A stretch of DNA of 64,000 bases from Clostridiales bacterium (GTDB lineage: Bacteria > Bacillota > Clostridia > Christensenellales > Borkfalkiaceae): NCBI GenBank assembly GCA_015069615.1, contig SVIF01000002.1, positions 1-64,000 on the forward strand, read 5' to 3'. How positions within the stretch are numbered: position 1 is the stretch's first letter; each line of letters starts with the position of its first letter. The translations under genes and the position numbers were made by a program. Of the stretch, positions 7,984 through 16,100 are shown one piece after another. The notes beneath the pieces are model-generated. The model saw only the letters and a program-made list of their open reading frames with translations. It was not told the origin of the DNA and made no database searches.

Positions 7984-8895
7984 ATGTTGATAGCATTAAT
8001 TATTGCGGTAGTTATCATTTTACTACTCGTTATCACAGGGGTAAAAGTAGTACCTCAAGCAAAGGCGTTCGTTGTGGAACGCTTTGGCGCTTATCACGCA
8101 ACGTGGGATACGGGGATTCATTTTCGAATTCCTATCGTAGATCGCATTTCAAAACGCGTTTCTATGAAAGAACAAGTTGTGGATTTTGCGCCTCAACCCG
8201 TGATTACCAAGGATAACGTAACCATGCAAATTGATACGGTAGTATTTTTCCAAATTACCGATCCTAAACTATACGCTTACGGGGTAGAATCTCCCATTAT
8301 GGCGATTGAAAATCTAACGGCAACCACATTGCGAAACATTATCGGTGAACTGGAATTAGACCACACCTTAACCTCGCGCGATACGATTAACGCTAAAATC
8401 CGTTCTATTTTGGACGAAGCAACCGATCCGTGGGGAATCAAGATTAACCGCGTAGAATTAAAGAATATTAAGCCCCCTGCAGAAATTCAGGATGCAATGG
8501 AAAAGCAAATGAAAGCGGAACGTCAACGCCGTGAAGCAATCTTACGTGCGGAAGGTGAAAAGGCGTCTAACATTTTGGTTGCAGAAGGGAAAAAGGAAAG
8601 CCAAATTTTGGAAGCGGAAGCAGAAAAACAAGCGGCTATTTTAAAGGCAGAAGCAGAAAAACAAGCGGCTATTTTAAAGGCAGAAGCGGAAAAGGAAGCA
8701 ATCTTGCGCGTATATGAAGCGCAAGCGGAATCCATCCGTATGATTAACGAAGCAAATCCCGAAGAATCGTACTTGCTTTTGAAAAAATTAGAAGCAGCGG
8801 CAAAAATGGCAAATGGTAAAGCAACCAAAATCGTTGTTCCCAGCGATTTGCAGGGCATCGTTGGTATGGTAAACACCATTGTTGAAGGAAAATAA
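7984..8895 (+). CDS. SPFH/band-7 (stomatin-like) membrane protein
   Basis: One N-terminal membrane helix (LIALIIAVVIILLLVITGV), then the SPFH domain: VPQAKAFVVERFGAYHATWDTGIHFRIPIVDRI, KEQVVDFAPQPVITKDNVTMQID, and VELKNIKPPAEIQDAMEKQMKAERQRREAI. A long Ala/Glu/Lys coiled coil follows (about residues 165-250) for oligomerisation. This stretch contains a perfect 33-base tandem duplication (11 residues, EAEKQAAILKA). The ending KIVVPSDLQGIVG is typical of the paraslipin/QmcA branch. Operon partner of NfeD upstream; terminator follows. Likely scaffolds membrane microdomains. Confidence 0.92.
   Translation: MLIALIIAVVIILLLVITGVKVVPQAKAFVVERFGAYHATWDTGIHFRIPIVDRISKRVSMKEQVVDFAPQPVITKDNVTMQIDTVVFFQITDPKLYAYGVESPIMAIENLTATTLRNIIGELELDHTLTSRDTINAKIRSILDEATDPWGIKINRVELKNIKPPAEIQDAMEKQMKAERQRREAILRAEGEKASNILVAEGKKESQILEAEAEKQAAILKAEAEKQAAILKAEAEKEAILRVYEAQAESIRMINEANPEESYLLLKKLEAAAKMANGKATKIVVPSDLQGIVGMVNTIVEGK
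8617..8682 (+). repeat. Perfect 33-bp tandem repeat inside the band-7 gene
   Basis: Bases 8617-8649 and 8650-8682 are identical, encoding EAEKQAAILKA twice, with a diverged third unit following. In-frame, so copy changes would lengthen or shorten the coiled coil. Confidence 0.9.
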
Positions 8896-8920
8896 CGAAA
8901 TAATCCAAATAAAGAATACG

Positions 8921-8952
8921 TTCCCCTACGTCCGTAGGGGAATTTCTTTTTT
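8921..8952 (+). terminator. Terminator after band-7 gene
   Basis: TTCCCCTACG-TC-CGTAGGGGAA followed by TTTCTTTTTT. Confidence 0.9.
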
Positions 8953-9055
8953 CCCCCCTTACTTTTTATAAGAACCGCCCACGCTTTTTTCAAATTTCGT
9001 ATTAACGGATAATTGGTTTTCGCCCTGTCTTATGATAGATATTTTTCAAAACCCA

Positions 9056-9084
9056 TTGCTTTTCCACGTGTGGTGTGTTATACT
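9056..9084 (+). promoter_or_regulatory. Candidate promoter of the GH13 gene
   Basis: TTGCTT (9056-9061), 17 bases, TATACT (9079-9084), 50 bases before the start. Confidence 0.6.
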
Positions 9085-9133
9085 AACAACGTGGTTTAAC
9101 AACCGCACACAGTAGGATTTTAGGAGTTTTACA

Positions 9134-10684
9134 ATGAAAAAAATACTAAAAAACGCAATATTTTATGAAATATACCCCCAAAGTTTTTTGGATACGAACG
9201 GGGACGGCATTGGGGATTTTAACGGAATTATACAAAAGTTGGATTATATCAAGGACCTTGGCTTTACCGCCATTTGGATGAACCCTTGCTTTGATTCCCC
9301 CTTTACGGATGCTGGGTACGACGTGCGCGATTACTACAAGGTTGCGCCCCGATACGGTACGAACGACGACTTAAAAAATTTGTTTTCGGAAGCGCACAAG
9401 CGCGGTTTATCCGTGATTTTGGATTTGGTTCCCGGGCATACCTCGTACGATTGCGAATGGTTCAAAAAGTCCATGCTGGCAGAAAAAAACGAATATACCG
9501 ATCGGTACGTTTGGACGGATTGCATTACCACGCTTTTCCAAAACGTTTCGGGTATTAACGGTTGTTTAAGGGGGATTTCGGATAGGGACGGATGTTGCGC
9601 CGTTAACTTCTTTTCTACCCAACCCGCCTTAAATTACGGTTTTGCAAATCCTAGCGAATCGTGGCAGTGCGCGGTGGATTCCGAAGCGGCGCTATCCACC
9701 AGGGCGGAAATGTTAAACGTTATGCGCTTTTGGCTTTCGCTTGGTTGCGATGGGTTCAGGGTGGATATGGCGTCCTCTTTGGTAAAAAACGATTACGATC
9801 ACGCGGCAACCATTCGCCTTTGGCAAGAAGTTTTTGCCGTTATTCGCAAGGAATTCCCCGAAGCGGTGTTTGTTTCAGAATGGGGGGAACCGAAAAAGTC
9901 CCTTTTGGCGGGCTTTGATATGGATTTTCTTTTGCATTTCGGCCCTTCGCATTACAGTGAAATGTTTCATATGAAGGACCCCTTCTTTTCACCGAACGGG
10001 CAGGGGAAAGCCAAGGAATTTTTCATAAATTATTTGGACTGCTACCGTCAAACGAAGGAATATCACGGGTTAATGTCCTTGCCTTCGGGCAATCACGATA
10101 TGGAACGGTTATCCTATTTTTGCGATGAAACGCAAATGAAACTGGTGTACGCGTTTATGTTCTCCATGCCGGGGATTCCGTTCGTGTATTACGGGGATGA
10201 AATCGGTATGCGATACGTACCCAATCTAACGTCGGTAGAAGGCGGATTTTTCCGTACGGGCGCAAGAACGCCCATGCAATGGAATAACGAAAAGAACGCG
10301 GGTTTTTCTACGGCATCGCCCGAAAAACTTTACGTAACGCAGGACGCGGATATGAATCGCCCCACAGTTGAAAAACAGCTGAAAGATAGCAATTCCATAC
10401 TTAGCGAAGTAAAGCGTTTAATCGCGATTCGGCGCGCAAACGAGGTATTGCAAGAAACCGCCGATTTTGAACTAATTAGCGACGATATACCCTTGCTTTA
10501 TACCAGAACGCTGGGTGAGGAAAAAGTTTTGGTTGCCATTAACCCTAGCGAAACCGAAAGGGTAGTACCCGTAAAGGGAATAAAGCAAGCGGAAGTAATT
10601 TACGCGGTGGGGCAACAAGCAAACGTGGAAAGCGAAATCCTTACCCTTCCCGCCTTTTCCGCGACCTATTTATCGGTGAAATAA
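9134..10684 (+). CDS. GH13 alpha-glucosidase-type glycoside hydrolase
   Basis: Retaining alpha-glucoside hydrolase or transglucosidase of the oligo-1,6-glucosidase/trehalose-synthase branch, cytoplasmic (no signal peptide). The (beta/alpha)8 start YEIYPQSFLDTNGDGIGDFNGI and the GFRVD nucleophile region (Asp211), acid/base Glu249 in SEWGEP, and NHD (320-322) are intact. RTPMQWNNEKNAGFS is typical of this branch. Conserved region I reads DLVPGH (97-102), with Gly where most members have Asn. Length 516 is normal. Own promoter and own terminator, so a single-gene unit. Substrate (isomaltose, trehalose or sucrose type) cannot be decided from sequence alone. Confidence 0.88.
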   Translation: MKKILKNAIFYEIYPQSFLDTNGDGIGDFNGIIQKLDYIKDLGFTAIWMNPCFDSPFTDAGYDVRDYYKVAPRYGTNDDLKNLFSEAHKRGLSVILDLVPGHTSYDCEWFKKSMLAEKNEYTDRYVWTDCITTLFQNVSGINGCLRGISDRDGCCAVNFFSTQPALNYGFANPSESWQCAVDSEAALSTRAEMLNVMRFWLSLGCDGFRVDMASSLVKNDYDHAATIRLWQEVFAVIRKEFPEAVFVSEWGEPKKSLLAGFDMDFLLHFGPSHYSEMFHMKDPFFSPNGQGKAKEFFINYLDCYRQTKEYHGLMSLPSGNHDMERLSYFCDETQMKLVYAFMFSMPGIPFVYYGDEIGMRYVPNLTSVEGGFFRTGARTPMQWNNEKNAGFSTASPEKLYVTQDADMNRPTVEKQLKDSNSILSEVKRLIAIRRANEVLQETADFELISDDIPLLYTRTLGEEKVLVAINPSETERVVPVKGIKQAEVIYAVGQQANVESEILTLPAFSATYLSVK

Positions 10685-10713
10685 TTCGCGCATAAAAATG
10701 CGAAAAAATTACC

Positions 10714-10744
10714 CTTCCCCTACTTTTGTAGGGGAAGTTTTGTT
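10714..10744 (+). terminator. Terminator after GH13 gene
   Basis: CTTCCCCTAC (10714-10723) pairs with GTAGGGGAAG (10728-10737), followed by TTTTGTTGTTTTT. Confidence 0.85.
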
Positions 10745-10783
10745 GTTTTTGGCAAGAAAAAATGCGGTTTTTTTCGTTTCTTA

Positions 10784-10812
10784 TTGACAAGCAAAAGGTG
10801 ATATAGTATACT
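10784..10812 (+). promoter_or_regulatory. Promoter of the GH127 gene
   Basis: TTGACA (10784-10789), 17 bases, TATACT (10807-10812), 41 bases before the ATG. Confidence 0.85.
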
Positions 10813-10853
10813 TTAACCGCTACAAATCGTGGCGAAGGAGAAAAGGAAATCTT

Positions 10854-12770
10854 ATGTACGAAAAAGTAGGTTTTGGAAAAATTACCCCTGATGGGTGGAT
10901 AAAGCGATATTTAGAAAAGCAAATCGGCGGGATTACCGGGCATATTGACGATTGCCTTGCCCCTTTTAACGATAGAACTACCGATTGGTACGTACAAGGC
11001 GACGTACCGGAAGTGCCACCCGGTTCCCATTGGGCGCCCTACGAACAAAAAGCGTATTGGATAGACGGCGCGTTAAAGTGCGCTTATCTTACGAATTCCG
11101 CCCCCTTATTAAGCCGTGTCTGGGAACAAATTTACGGGGTTCTAAACACCGCGGATGAGGACGGATATCTGGGCCCCGCCTTATTAAAACCCGAACACGC
11201 GGATAAGAAAAACTATTTCCCCCGCTGGCCGCACGTGGTGTTATTCCGCGGTATGATTGCCGAATATGAAATTACGGGGGATAAAACCATTATCGAAAAA
11301 ATGGTTGCCCACTACAAGGGATATCCTTTTGATTATTCGGTGGCAAGAAACGTCCTTAACGTGGAAATTTTGGTTTGGTTATACGGAAAAACGGGGGATA
11401 AGGAACTACTCAATATGGCGGTTTCCGCGTTTGATGGTTTCTTAAACGATTGTACTTGGCCGGGTATGAAAAAGGAAAATATTCACGACCTATCAAAGGA
11501 AGAATTCGTACACGGCGTAACCTACTGCGAAATCGCAAAACTTGGCGCAATTTTATATAGCGTTACGAAAAACGAAGAATATCTTTCTTACAGTATTCAC
11601 GCGTTTGAAAAGTTAAAACGGCACAGCCTTTTGGTATGCGGTGTACACAGTTCGTGCGAATTTTTGGATGGCAACGGCCCCTTATCCAGCCACGAAATTT
11701 GCGATATCGTGGATTTAGCGTGGGCTTTATATTATATGTTTGCGGTAACGGGGAACGCAGAGTATCTAGATATCGTAGAAAAGGGAATTTTCAACGCACT
11801 TCCGGGTTCTGCGTTAGACTCTTTTAAAATGATTCAGTATTTTTCGTGCGCAAATCAAACCATTGCCACCGAAAAATCCAATCATAATTCCTTTGACCGC
11901 GGGGGCAACGGAATGGCGTTCCGCAAAACGGGGATTGCTCTTTGCTGTATTGGCAACGTAAATAGGGCACTCCCTAACTACGTGTATAATATGTATATGA
12001 AAAAAGGGGAGGGCTACGTCGCACTTTTGTATGGGGATTGCACCTTGTCCGACGAAGGCGTTACAATAACGCAAAAAACGGAATATCCCTTTGACGAAAG
12101 GGTAACCTTTACCTTTGCCGTCGCGGAAGAAGAAGGGATTCCCTTTGCTTGCCGTATTCCTTCTTGGTGTAAAACTTACAAAGTGCTGTTAAAAGGAAAA
12201 ACCGTAGAAGGAACGCTGGAAAACGGTATATTTACTTTGAAAAGCAAAGTGATGGACGGGGATGAAGTATCCCTTTATTTAGAAATGCCCGTTCGTTTTT
12301 CCTCTTGTGGGGAAAACACTTGCGTAGTGGAAAGGGGACCCGTTTTGTATTCCTTACCCATTGAAAGCAGAGCGAAACTATCCGAATCAACCTTGTCCTT
12401 GGAATTGTATCCTATAAGCAAATGGAATTACGCGATTGGTTGTACGGAAGCGGACGTACAAGTGATAAAGCAAGATGCAAAAGATTTTTGCTTCAATGCA
12501 AACACCGCCCCCGTAACCTTAATTTTGCCCGCCGTGGAAGTAACGAATTGGGCAAACGAAAAGGTAACTAAGGTACAGCGTAAGGTGTATAAGGATGCAA
12601 CCGAACAGATAGACGACGATTTTACTTTCGTAACCGTGGAAGGGGATTTTGAATTTACCCCGCCCCTTCCCAAAAAAGAGCAAATGGCGCTTGGAAAAGA
12701 AACCGAAATTACCCTTGTGCCTTACGGAACAACCACCTTACGCTTAACCGTATTCCCGCGCTGTAAATAA
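10854..12770 (+). CDS. GH127-like glycoside hydrolase (DUF1680; beta-L-arabinofuranosidase family)
   Basis: Family of cysteine-nucleophile, zinc-dependent glycosidases typified by beta-L-arabinofuranosidase HypBA1. The (alpha/alpha)6 domain covers about residues 1-390, with beta domains after it. The expected active-site set is visible: Glu281 and Cys283 in HEICDIVD, and the Cys pair 364-365 in LCCIGNVNRALPNY. The WLYGKTGDKELLNMA and LAWALYYMFAVTGNAEYLD repeats are helical-barrel motifs. 638 residues, no signal peptide, so it acts on imported oligosaccharides. Members of DUF1680 have varied substrates (arabinose, apiose-type and others), so the sugar is uncertain. A nucleoside phosphorylase follows after 26 bases. 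Confidence 0.85.
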   Translation: MYEKVGFGKITPDGWIKRYLEKQIGGITGHIDDCLAPFNDRTTDWYVQGDVPEVPPGSHWAPYEQKAYWIDGALKCAYLTNSAPLLSRVWEQIYGVLNTADEDGYLGPALLKPEHADKKNYFPRWPHVVLFRGMIAEYEITGDKTIIEKMVAHYKGYPFDYSVARNVLNVEILVWLYGKTGDKELLNMAVSAFDGFLNDCTWPGMKKENIHDLSKEEFVHGVTYCEIAKLGAILYSVTKNEEYLSYSIHAFEKLKRHSLLVCGVHSSCEFLDGNGPLSSHEICDIVDLAWALYYMFAVTGNAEYLDIVEKGIFNALPGSALDSFKMIQYFSCANQTIATEKSNHNSFDRGGNGMAFRKTGIALCCIGNVNRALPNYVYNMYMKKGEGYVALLYGDCTLSDEGVTITQKTEYPFDERVTFTFAVAEEEGIPFACRIPSWCKTYKVLLKGKTVEGTLENGIFTLKSKVMDGDEVSLYLEMPVRFSSCGENTCVVERGPVLYSLPIESRAKLSESTLSLELYPISKWNYAIGCTEADVQVIKQDAKDFCFNANTAPVTLILPAVEVTNWANEKVTKVQRKVYKDATEQIDDDFTFVTVEGDFEFTPPLPKKEQMALGKETEITLVPYGTTTLRLTVFPRCK

Positions 12771-12796
12771 CAACCGAAAGGTTGATTGGAGCAAGT

Positions 12797-13546
12797 ATGA
12801 TTATTGATTGTTATGACGTGGAAACAGACCCAATTATTCATTTAAGGGATTTTTACGGCGAACAAAAACATATTGTGGATACGTGTATGATACTCTTTTC
12901 AAAAGAGATATATGAGCATCTGCTTTGTACGTATAAGTGCGAGGAAATCGCTCAGTTTAATGCGTGCAATGGTAAAATACCTATTTATAAGTTGCTGTAT
13001 AAGGACACGTATATTGCATTTTATTTATCAATGATAGGTTCTGCAATGGCGTCAACTTTGTGCTGTGAGGCAAATTGGCTGATTGGTGCAACCAAATTTA
13101 TCATGTTTGGTTCTTGTGGAAGTTTAAATAAAGGGCAAACGGAAGGGAAGTTTATCATTCCCACAGAAAGCTACCGAGGCGAAGGATGTTCTTATTATTT
13201 TGCCAAGCCAAAGGATTATATACAAATTAAAAATAGCCATAAGCTTGCAAAATTGTTTGGGGAAATGAGAGTCCCCTACGTGCTAGGTAAAGTTTGGACT
13301 ACGGATTCTATGATTCGCGAAACCGTGGGACTTGTGGCTAAGCGGAAAGCAGAAGGGTGTATTGCCGTCGAGATGGAATTGGCGGGAGTGCAAGCCGTAT
13401 GTGATTTTTATAATTTTCAACTATATAATTTTCTTGAATCGGGAGACGTTGTAATGGCTAGCGGGTATGAATACGAAGGGCTTCATAACGCAAATCATAA
13501 CTTAGGGAAATTGTATATCGCTTTAGAAATAGCGAAAAGAATATAA
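12797..13546 (+). CDS. Nucleoside phosphorylase (uridine phosphorylase-like)
   Basis: PNP/UDP phosphorylase fold, splitting a nucleoside with phosphate into base plus (deoxy)ribose 1-phosphate. Key regions: MFGSCGSL (about 103-110), the substrate loop ESYRGEGCSYYF, VWTTDSMIRE, and VEMELAGVQAVCDF (EMELA about 192-196) that binds ribose. I place the start at ATG 12797, preceded by GGAG at a five-base spacing, rather than at an in-frame TTG 15 bases upstream. Product 249 residues, normal. It is AT-richer and uses codons such as TAT and GCA more than its neighbours, which may mark a different origin. Probably co-transcribed with the GH127 gene; no separate promoter seen. Confidence 0.85.
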   Translation: MIIDCYDVETDPIIHLRDFYGEQKHIVDTCMILFSKEIYEHLLCTYKCEEIAQFNACNGKIPIYKLLYKDTYIAFYLSMIGSAMASTLCCEANWLIGATKFIMFGSCGSLNKGQTEGKFIIPTESYRGEGCSYYFAKPKDYIQIKNSHKLAKLFGEMRVPYVLGKVWTTDSMIRETVGLVAKRKAEGCIAVEMELAGVQAVCDFYNFQLYNFLESGDVVMASGYEYEGLHNANHNLGKLYIALEIAKRI

Positions 13547-13617
13547 TTTTTATAACCTTTTCTATGTGCGAAAAACGCGTGCGCATATAGGGGTATGTAT
13601 TATAAAAAAATCAACTG

Positions 13618-13646
13618 TTTACAAATGCTGCGTTATATGTTAAAAT
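13618..13646 (+). promoter_or_regulatory. Promoter of small membrane protein gene
   Basis: TTTACA (13618-13623), 17 bases, TAAAAT (13641-13646). Confidence 0.75.
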
Positions 13647-13682
13647 AATTTGCAAATATTAGTTATAAAGGAGTTGCTAAAT

Positions 13683-14018
13683 ATGGTTAATCAAAAAAAT
13701 AAATTTTTAACCGTAATAAAAATCATTTTTACGGTTTTTTATCTGGCAGTTACAATATGGCTTATTTGGGGGTTTTTAGATATTTTGTTAGGGCCTACCG
13801 AAAATATGCGGGCGGCACTGGCGGTATATTTGGCATTTGCAGTGATAATTCTTGGGATTATTTTTTACGGCATATGCTTGGTTCCCGCATTGATAGGGTT
13901 GATTTATTCGCTGGTAAAAAAGGCCGGCAAGGGAAATGTTTTGTTTTTTACGGTTGCAGTTTTTCTTCCTATTATAACCGAGGGGTTACTAATTCTTCTT
14001 TGCCGAATTTTGGGTTAA
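13683..14018 (+). CDS. Small membrane protein of unknown function
   Basis: Not recognised. The likely start is ATG 13683, behind AAGGAG at a good distance; an ATG at 13650 in the same frame has no ribosome site and sits almost on the promoter -10. The 111-residue product is mostly hydrophobic with three probable membrane helices: FLTVIKIIFTVFYLAVTIWL, LAVYLAFAVIILGIIFYGIC continuing to ALIGLIYSLV, and VLFFTVAVFLPIITEGLLILL. Only short basic segments (NQKNK, VKKAGKGN) are exposed. It has its own promoter and lies ahead of, but is not clearly co-transcribed with, the MscS gene, which has its own perfect promoter. Confidence 0.6.
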   Translation: MVNQKNKFLTVIKIIFTVFYLAVTIWLIWGFLDILLGPTENMRAALAVYLAFAVIILGIIFYGICLVPALIGLIYSLVKKAGKGNVLFFTVAVFLPIITEGLLILLCRILG

Positions 14019-14107
14019 AAGAGCCGTTGCTTTTGCCCGGTTAAGCGGTAAAAAAATGTAGGTAAGCCGCATATACGGTGAATTTTGACATCAATCTTCA
14101 AATTGGT

Positions 14108-14136
14108 TTGACAAATTTGCAAGCGCTCGCTATAAT
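14108..14136 (+). promoter_or_regulatory. Perfect consensus promoter of the MscS gene
   Basis: TTGACA (14108-14113), 17 bases, TATAAT (14131-14136), 34 bases before the ATG. Confidence 0.9.
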
Positions 14137-14170
14137 AAAAAGGTGCAACTGCACGAAAGGAGAAAGAAGT

Positions 14171-14983
14171 ATGGATTGGAATAAACTTGTGGATTCCTTG
14201 GTTAATTGGGCAACCACCTCGGGATTGCGTATTTTAATTGCCTTGATTATTTTGTTTGTTACGTTTAAGATTATTAATGCGATTGGCAGAAAAATTGAAA
14301 GAACCGGGCAAAAGAGAAACGCAGATAAAACGATTATGAAAACCCTGGCGTATATCTTTAGGCTGGGCTGTAAAGTTATCGTTGCCATTTGCTTGGTGGG
14401 ATATGTGGGCGTTAATACCAGTGGATTAACTGCGTTGATTACTTCGCTGGGCGTATGCGTAGGCTTGGCTGTAAACGGAACGCTTTCTAACCTTGCCGGC
14501 GGTGTAATGATTATTTTAACCCGTCCTTTTAAGCTGGATGATTATATTGAAGCACAGGGGAAGGCCGGAACGGTTGTAGATATCCGTATTACCAATACCA
14601 AATTGTTAACCCCGGATAATAAAGTGATTTATATTCCCAACGGCGCACTTTCCACCGGGGATATCGTAAATTATTCCGAAAAGGATACCCGACGTGTGGA
14701 TTTGACCTTCTCTATCGGCTATGCGGACGACAGTGAAAAGGCAAAGCAAATTATTCGTGAGCTTTGCGACATGCACGATTTAGTGTTAAAGGACCCCGCC
14801 CCCTTTGTTCGTATGGGGGAACACGCGGCATCTTCCATTAACATCACCACGCGCGTATGGGTAAAGAGTGCGGATTATTGGACCGTTTATTTTGATTTGT
14901 TGGAGCAGGTGAAGGCGGAATTTGACAAGCAGGGGATTGAAATTCCCTTTGAGCAGGTGGACGTACATATCAAAAAGGATTAA
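14171..14983 (+). CDS. MscS-family mechanosensitive ion channel
   Basis: Small-conductance channel that opens on membrane tension to relieve osmotic down-shock. Start set at ATG 14171, preceded by AAAGGAG and downstream of the consensus promoter; a longer frame from 14078 would begin upstream of that promoter. 270 residues: a hydrophobic helix (ILIALIILFVTFKIINAI), a second (VIVAICLVGYVG), and the pore helix GVCVGLAVNGTLSNLAGGVMIILTRPFKLDDYIE, then the beta and alpha/beta cytoplasmic vestibule domains. Close in size to E. coli MscS (286). Stand-alone unit with terminator. Confidence 0.93.
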   Translation: MDWNKLVDSLVNWATTSGLRILIALIILFVTFKIINAIGRKIERTGQKRNADKTIMKTLAYIFRLGCKVIVAICLVGYVGVNTSGLTALITSLGVCVGLAVNGTLSNLAGGVMIILTRPFKLDDYIEAQGKAGTVVDIRITNTKLLTPDNKVIYIPNGALSTGDIVNYSEKDTRRVDLTFSIGYADDSEKAKQIIRELCDMHDLVLKDPAPFVRMGEHAASSINITTRVWVKSADYWTVYFDLLEQVKAEFDKQGIEIPFEQVDVHIKKD

Positions 14984-14989
14984 TCGTAA

Positions 14990-15016
14990 AGGGAAGGGAA
15001 ATACCCCTTCCTTTTT
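14990..15016 (+). terminator. Terminator after MscS gene
   Basis: GGAAGGG (14992-14998) pairs with CCCTTCC (15005-15011), then TTTTT. Confidence 0.85.
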
Positions 15017-15061
15017 AGCTGTAAAAATTTGTTTTTTTATTAAACTTTTTTTAAAAAGGAC

Positions 15062-15090
15062 TTGAAAAAATATTGTACCTATGGTACAAT
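15062..15090 (+). promoter_or_regulatory. Promoter of the ROK/ABC-F/mannosidase operon
   Basis: TTGAAA (15062-15067), 17 bases, TACAAT (15085-15090). The -10 lies inside the palindrome at 15071-15091. Confidence 0.8.
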
Positions 15091-15091
15091 A
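15071..15091. promoter_or_regulatory. Perfect palindromic operator candidate
   Basis: Arms TATTGTACC and GGTACAATA flank TAT: nine-base perfect arms covering the spacer end and the whole -10 box. Position and symmetry are those of a dimeric repressor site. No regulator gene is next to it. Confidence 0.65.
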
Positions 15092-15116
15092 AGCTAGGAA
15101 AAGTATAAGGAGAAGT

Positions 15117-16088
15117 TTGGCTAAAACCCAAATGCGTTATCGTATGAACTATTATATTGGCATAGATCTTGGCGGCACTTTTATCAAAGGCGGTATTGCG
15201 GATGAAACGGGTAAAGTTATCGTAAAAAATTCCGTTCCCACCGAATTTGAAAAGGGCTGGGAAGGGGTTGTGAATAATATGATAACCCTTTCTAAAAGCT
15301 TAGCGGAAGAAGGCGGTATTGATTTTTCGGATATTCGCGCACTTGGTGCGGCAATCCCCGGCATGATTGATGATGATAACGGCCATGTTATTTATTCTAA
15401 TAACTTGCGCTGGAAGGACGTGCCCGTTGCAAAGGTGATTTCTTCCGCGCTTAATCTTCCCGTACATATCAGCAATGATGCAAACGTTGCCGCCCTTGGG
15501 GAAGCGGAATACGGCGCGGCAAAGGGCGTCAAGGATAGCGTAACCGTAACCTTGGGTACGGGCGTTGGCAGCGGTATTATTATCAATGGTAAAATTTTCG
15601 GCGGTGCAGGCGCGGAAATCGGACACACCGTAATCCATCAAGGCGGGGAGGACTGTACTTGTGGTAGAAAGGGATGCTTTGAAGCATACGCTTCCGCAAC
15701 CGCCTTACTTCGTTTTGCTCGCCGAGCAATGGAACAAGATAAAACTTCCATGCTTTGGCAGTTGGCGGGCTCTATGGAAAACGTAAACGGAAAACACGTG
15801 TTTGACGCCTACTTTGCGGGTGATGCAGCCGCAACCAAGGTGGTTGAAACGTATTTTGACGACTTAGCAACCGGTTTAACCAACATAGCAAACGTGTTCC
15901 GTCCGCAAGTAATTTTGCTTGGCGGTGGTGTTTCCGCTCAACGCGAAAACCTCACAAAGCCCGTACAAGAGCGGGTAAACAAGTTGATTTACGGGGGAGA
16001 TCTTGGCCCCAAGGTAGAAATTCGCACCGCCACTTTGGGCAACGATGCGGGATTTTTGGGCGCAGTGGCCCTTGCAAAACAACACTAA
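15117..16088 (+). CDS. ROK-family glucokinase
   Basis: ATP-dependent sugar kinase, probably glucose to glucose 6-phosphate. Phosphate loop DLGGT (17-21), catalytic Asp121 in SNDANVAALGEAEYG, phosphate-2 TLGTGVGSGI, and the structural zinc motif CTCGRKGC (Cys180, 182, 187) with His170 are all present, and there is no N-terminal DNA-binding domain, so it is an enzyme rather than a ROK repressor. The first start with a ribosome site is TTG 15117, four bases after GGAG; in-frame ATGs at 15132 or 15144 are alternatives that leave the fold intact. First gene of a five-gene operon with short gaps. Confidence 0.92.
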   Translation: MAKTQMRYRMNYYIGIDLGGTFIKGGIADETGKVIVKNSVPTEFEKGWEGVVNNMITLSKSLAEEGGIDFSDIRALGAAIPGMIDDDNGHVIYSNNLRWKDVPVAKVISSALNLPVHISNDANVAALGEAEYGAAKGVKDSVTVTLGTGVGSGIIINGKIFGGAGAEIGHTVIHQGGEDCTCGRKGCFEAYASATALLRFARRAMEQDKTSMLWQLAGSMENVNGKHVFDAYFAGDAAATKVVETYFDDLATGLTNIANVFRPQVILLGGGVSAQRENLTKPVQERVNKLIYGGDLGPKVEIRTATLGNDAGFLGAVALAKQH

Positions 16089-16100
16089 CGGGGGAAAGGC

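Noticed and set aside
13561-13590. Hairpin near TATGTGCG as terminator of the phosphorylase gene
   Set aside because: Short stem with wobble and no T-run; not convincing.
14078-14170. Extended N-terminus of the MscS protein
   Set aside because: It spans a perfect promoter (14108-14136) and is not hydrophobic or family-like.
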